DNA of 64,000 nucleotides. It comes from Locusta migratoria. Lineage: Eukaryota; Arthropoda; Insecta; Orthoptera; Acrididae. The notes beneath the pieces were generated by a model. That model had not been told where the DNA came from, ran no database searches, and saw only the letters and a list, made by a program, of their open reading frames with translations. This document shows, in pieces, positions 62,778 through 64,000 of the stretch; within the stretch, counting starts at the first letter, position 1; each line of letters opens with the position of its first letter. Location of the stretch: assembly GCA_026315105.1 (NCBI GenBank), contig CM048750.1:402724502-402788501 (forward strand), read 5' to 3'. The translations under genes and the position numbers were made by a program.

Positions 62778-63740
62778 AAAAGCGATAAAAGTCTCAAGCG
62801 ACGGATGTCGCTTATAGTGCTGAAGAGCACGCCGACGGTCCCGAATGGCGTCTGCGACTTCCGACGACCACCAAGGCACTGAATTTCGCTGGGAGCATCC
62901 CGTTGAAATGGGGATTGCGTGCTCTGCAGCAGATAAAATATTTTGAGTGACAGTCGCAACCACTAAGTCAATGGAATCATCCGGGAGAGGTCCAGGAGTG
63001 GCAGCAGAAACGAATAGATCCCAATTTGCTCTGTTTAAAGCCCATCTAGGAAAGCAGCCAGGGCAACGACGATGGGGTAGTGATAGGAAGATAGGAAAGT
63101 GATCACTACCACACAGATCGTCATGTGTCCTCCAGTGGACAGATGGCAAGAGGCTAGGGCTGCATACTGACAGGTCAATAGCCGAGAAAGAGCCATGTGC
63201 CACACTGAAATGCGTGGGGGCTCCGGTGTTTAAAAGACAGAGGTCGAGCTGGGATATCAAGTACTCGACCTCTCTGCCGCGACCACTGACTACTGCATCA
63301 CCCCACAAGGTGTTGTGGGCATTAAAATCACCCAGAAGCAGAAAAGGCGGCGGGAGCTGCGAGATCAGCGTAACCAGTGTGTATGGTGGTACAGCGCCAT
63401 CTGGCGGAAGATACAGGCTGCAGATGATTATGTCTTGTGGTATCCTTACTCTGACAGCCACAGCTTCTAATGATGTCTGAAGGGGCACATGTTCACTATA
63501 CACAGAGTTAAGGATATACACACAGACGCCACCTGAGATTCTGTTATACACACGCCGATTACAATAATATCCCCTGTACCCATGAAGGGCAGGGGTCCGC
63601 ATTGCTGGAAACCAGGTCTCCTGGAGAGCAATGCAGAGAGCAGGTGTTATGCTCAAAAGTTGACGCAACTCAGCCAGGTGAGAGAAAAAACCGCCGCAGT
63701 TCCACTGGAGAATTACAGTGTCATTGAGCTGATGGGCCAT
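62771..63740 (-). pseudogene. LINE ORF2: endonuclease
   Basis: The start at ATG 63740 (MAHQLNDTVILQWNCGG) is 20 bases after the ORF1 stop. APE-type endonuclease blocks are LQWNCGGFFSHL (Asn), ALQETWFP (Glu), LLLGDFNAHNTLWG (DFN), GSFSAIDLSVCSP and CGSDHFPIFL (SDH). The frame is lost at the run of seven T (62771-62777, A on the coding strand), after which the correct continuation is in the RT frame. One indel in that run explains the break. Confidence 0.9.
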
Positions 63741-63759
63741 GATAAAGAGGTAGAGCAGG

Positions 63760-64000
63760 TTATTCCATGGGAACATCTGCTGTCAACCGGTCTGTCTCTG
63801 CTGAAACCAGAATCATAGGATCTGGTGCATCAGTCAGTGCGAGATCCTCAGGTGATGTGAGGATCTCTAACTCATCTTCTGAAGTAGAAGATGAGGGATG
63901 TTGTGGCTGTGCAGCCACCACAAATTCCTTCTTTCTACGGGTCTTTGGCTTTTTACCCTCTCGCTGCCCTTTCGGTTGGATGGGCTGTGATGGCTTCTCG
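63760..64000 (-). pseudogene. LINE ORF1 C-terminus, cut by window edge
   Basis: The minus-strand frame enters from beyond 64000 and stops at 63760-63762. It encodes a basic, Pro/Ser-rich tail (KGQREGKKPKTRRKKEFVVA) and an acidic end (SEDELEILTSPEDLAL), as expected after the zinc knuckles of a gag-like ORF1. The zinc knuckles themselves lie outside the window. Confidence 0.7.

Larger units (their letters stand above)
59812..64000 (-). mobile_element. I-like LINE, 5' end outside window
   Basis: Reading leftwards: the end of ORF1 (to 63760), ORF2 with endonuclease, RT, RNase H and a C-terminal zinc motif (63740-60043), a 3' UTR and a (CCAA)n tail at 59826-59847. It is inserted into the RT of the CR1-like LINE. 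At least two one-base frameshifts separate the ORF2 domains. Confidence 0.85.

Overview
This window looks like a piece of a large, repeat-saturated insect genome, most likely an orthopteran (grasshopper or locust type). Three things point there. There are three broken copies of an RTE-like LINE whose 3' end is the CAACAACAA-tailed sequence I associate with grasshopper genomes. There is a tRNA-derived SINE with intact A and B boxes. There is also a dense mix of Penelope-like elements (PLEs), Ty3/gypsy, I-like, CR1-like, piggyBac, Tc1 and hAT remnants, with long CA/CT/AT microsatellites. The genus is inferred. No prokaryotic gene organisation is present.

The one host gene I can support is on the minus strand. 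Four exons (33949-34073, 30954-31075, 29906-30010, 3828-4181) join in consistent phase and encode the second half of a JmjC/cupin-8 protein resembling HSPB1-associated protein 1 (HSPBAP1). The stop codon is at 3828-3830 and a poly(A) signal at 3655-3660. The last intron is about 25.7 kb, and I see no earlier exon up to 64000, so the intron before 34073 appears to exceed 29.9 kb. Nearly everything else is transposon sequence inside or beside these introns.

Layout. 1-3650: 3' flank with a palindrome, a PLE end, a hAT-like fragment and a CpG-rich patch. 3655-4700: last HSPBAP1 exon. 4740-9580: Tc1 remnant, piggyBac remnant, PLE ends and microsatellites. 9580-18900: RTE copy, PLE 3' fragment, CR1-like LINE end carrying an inverted SINE dimer, an old PLE with direct terminal repeats, and PLE foldbacks. 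18910-25101: gypsy element with LTRs and target duplication. 25190-28390: LINE with an SGNH-type ORF1. 28800-35765: HSPBAP1 exons among PLE ends, an RTE copy and two inverted copies of an unclassified repeat. 36780-45120: PLE fragment, RTE copy, and a decayed I-like LINE interrupted by piggyBac. 46467-49910: second copy of an SGNH-bearing LINE plus PLE fragments. 50060-64000: that LINE split by a 5.9-kb compound PLE with a 15-bp target duplication, then interrupted again by an I-like LINE that runs off the window.

The most interesting signal is a set of about fifteen hammerhead-ribozyme-like cores (CUGANGA, hairpin, GAAAGCU), all in PLE-type ends. The hairpin sequence changes from copy to copy while its pairing is kept. 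The two best-preserved PLEs share one plan: a sense motif module beyond the 3' end of the ORF and an antisense module at the 5' end. The compound insertion at 52127-58041 contains an unbroken 763-codon RT/GIY-YIG frame.
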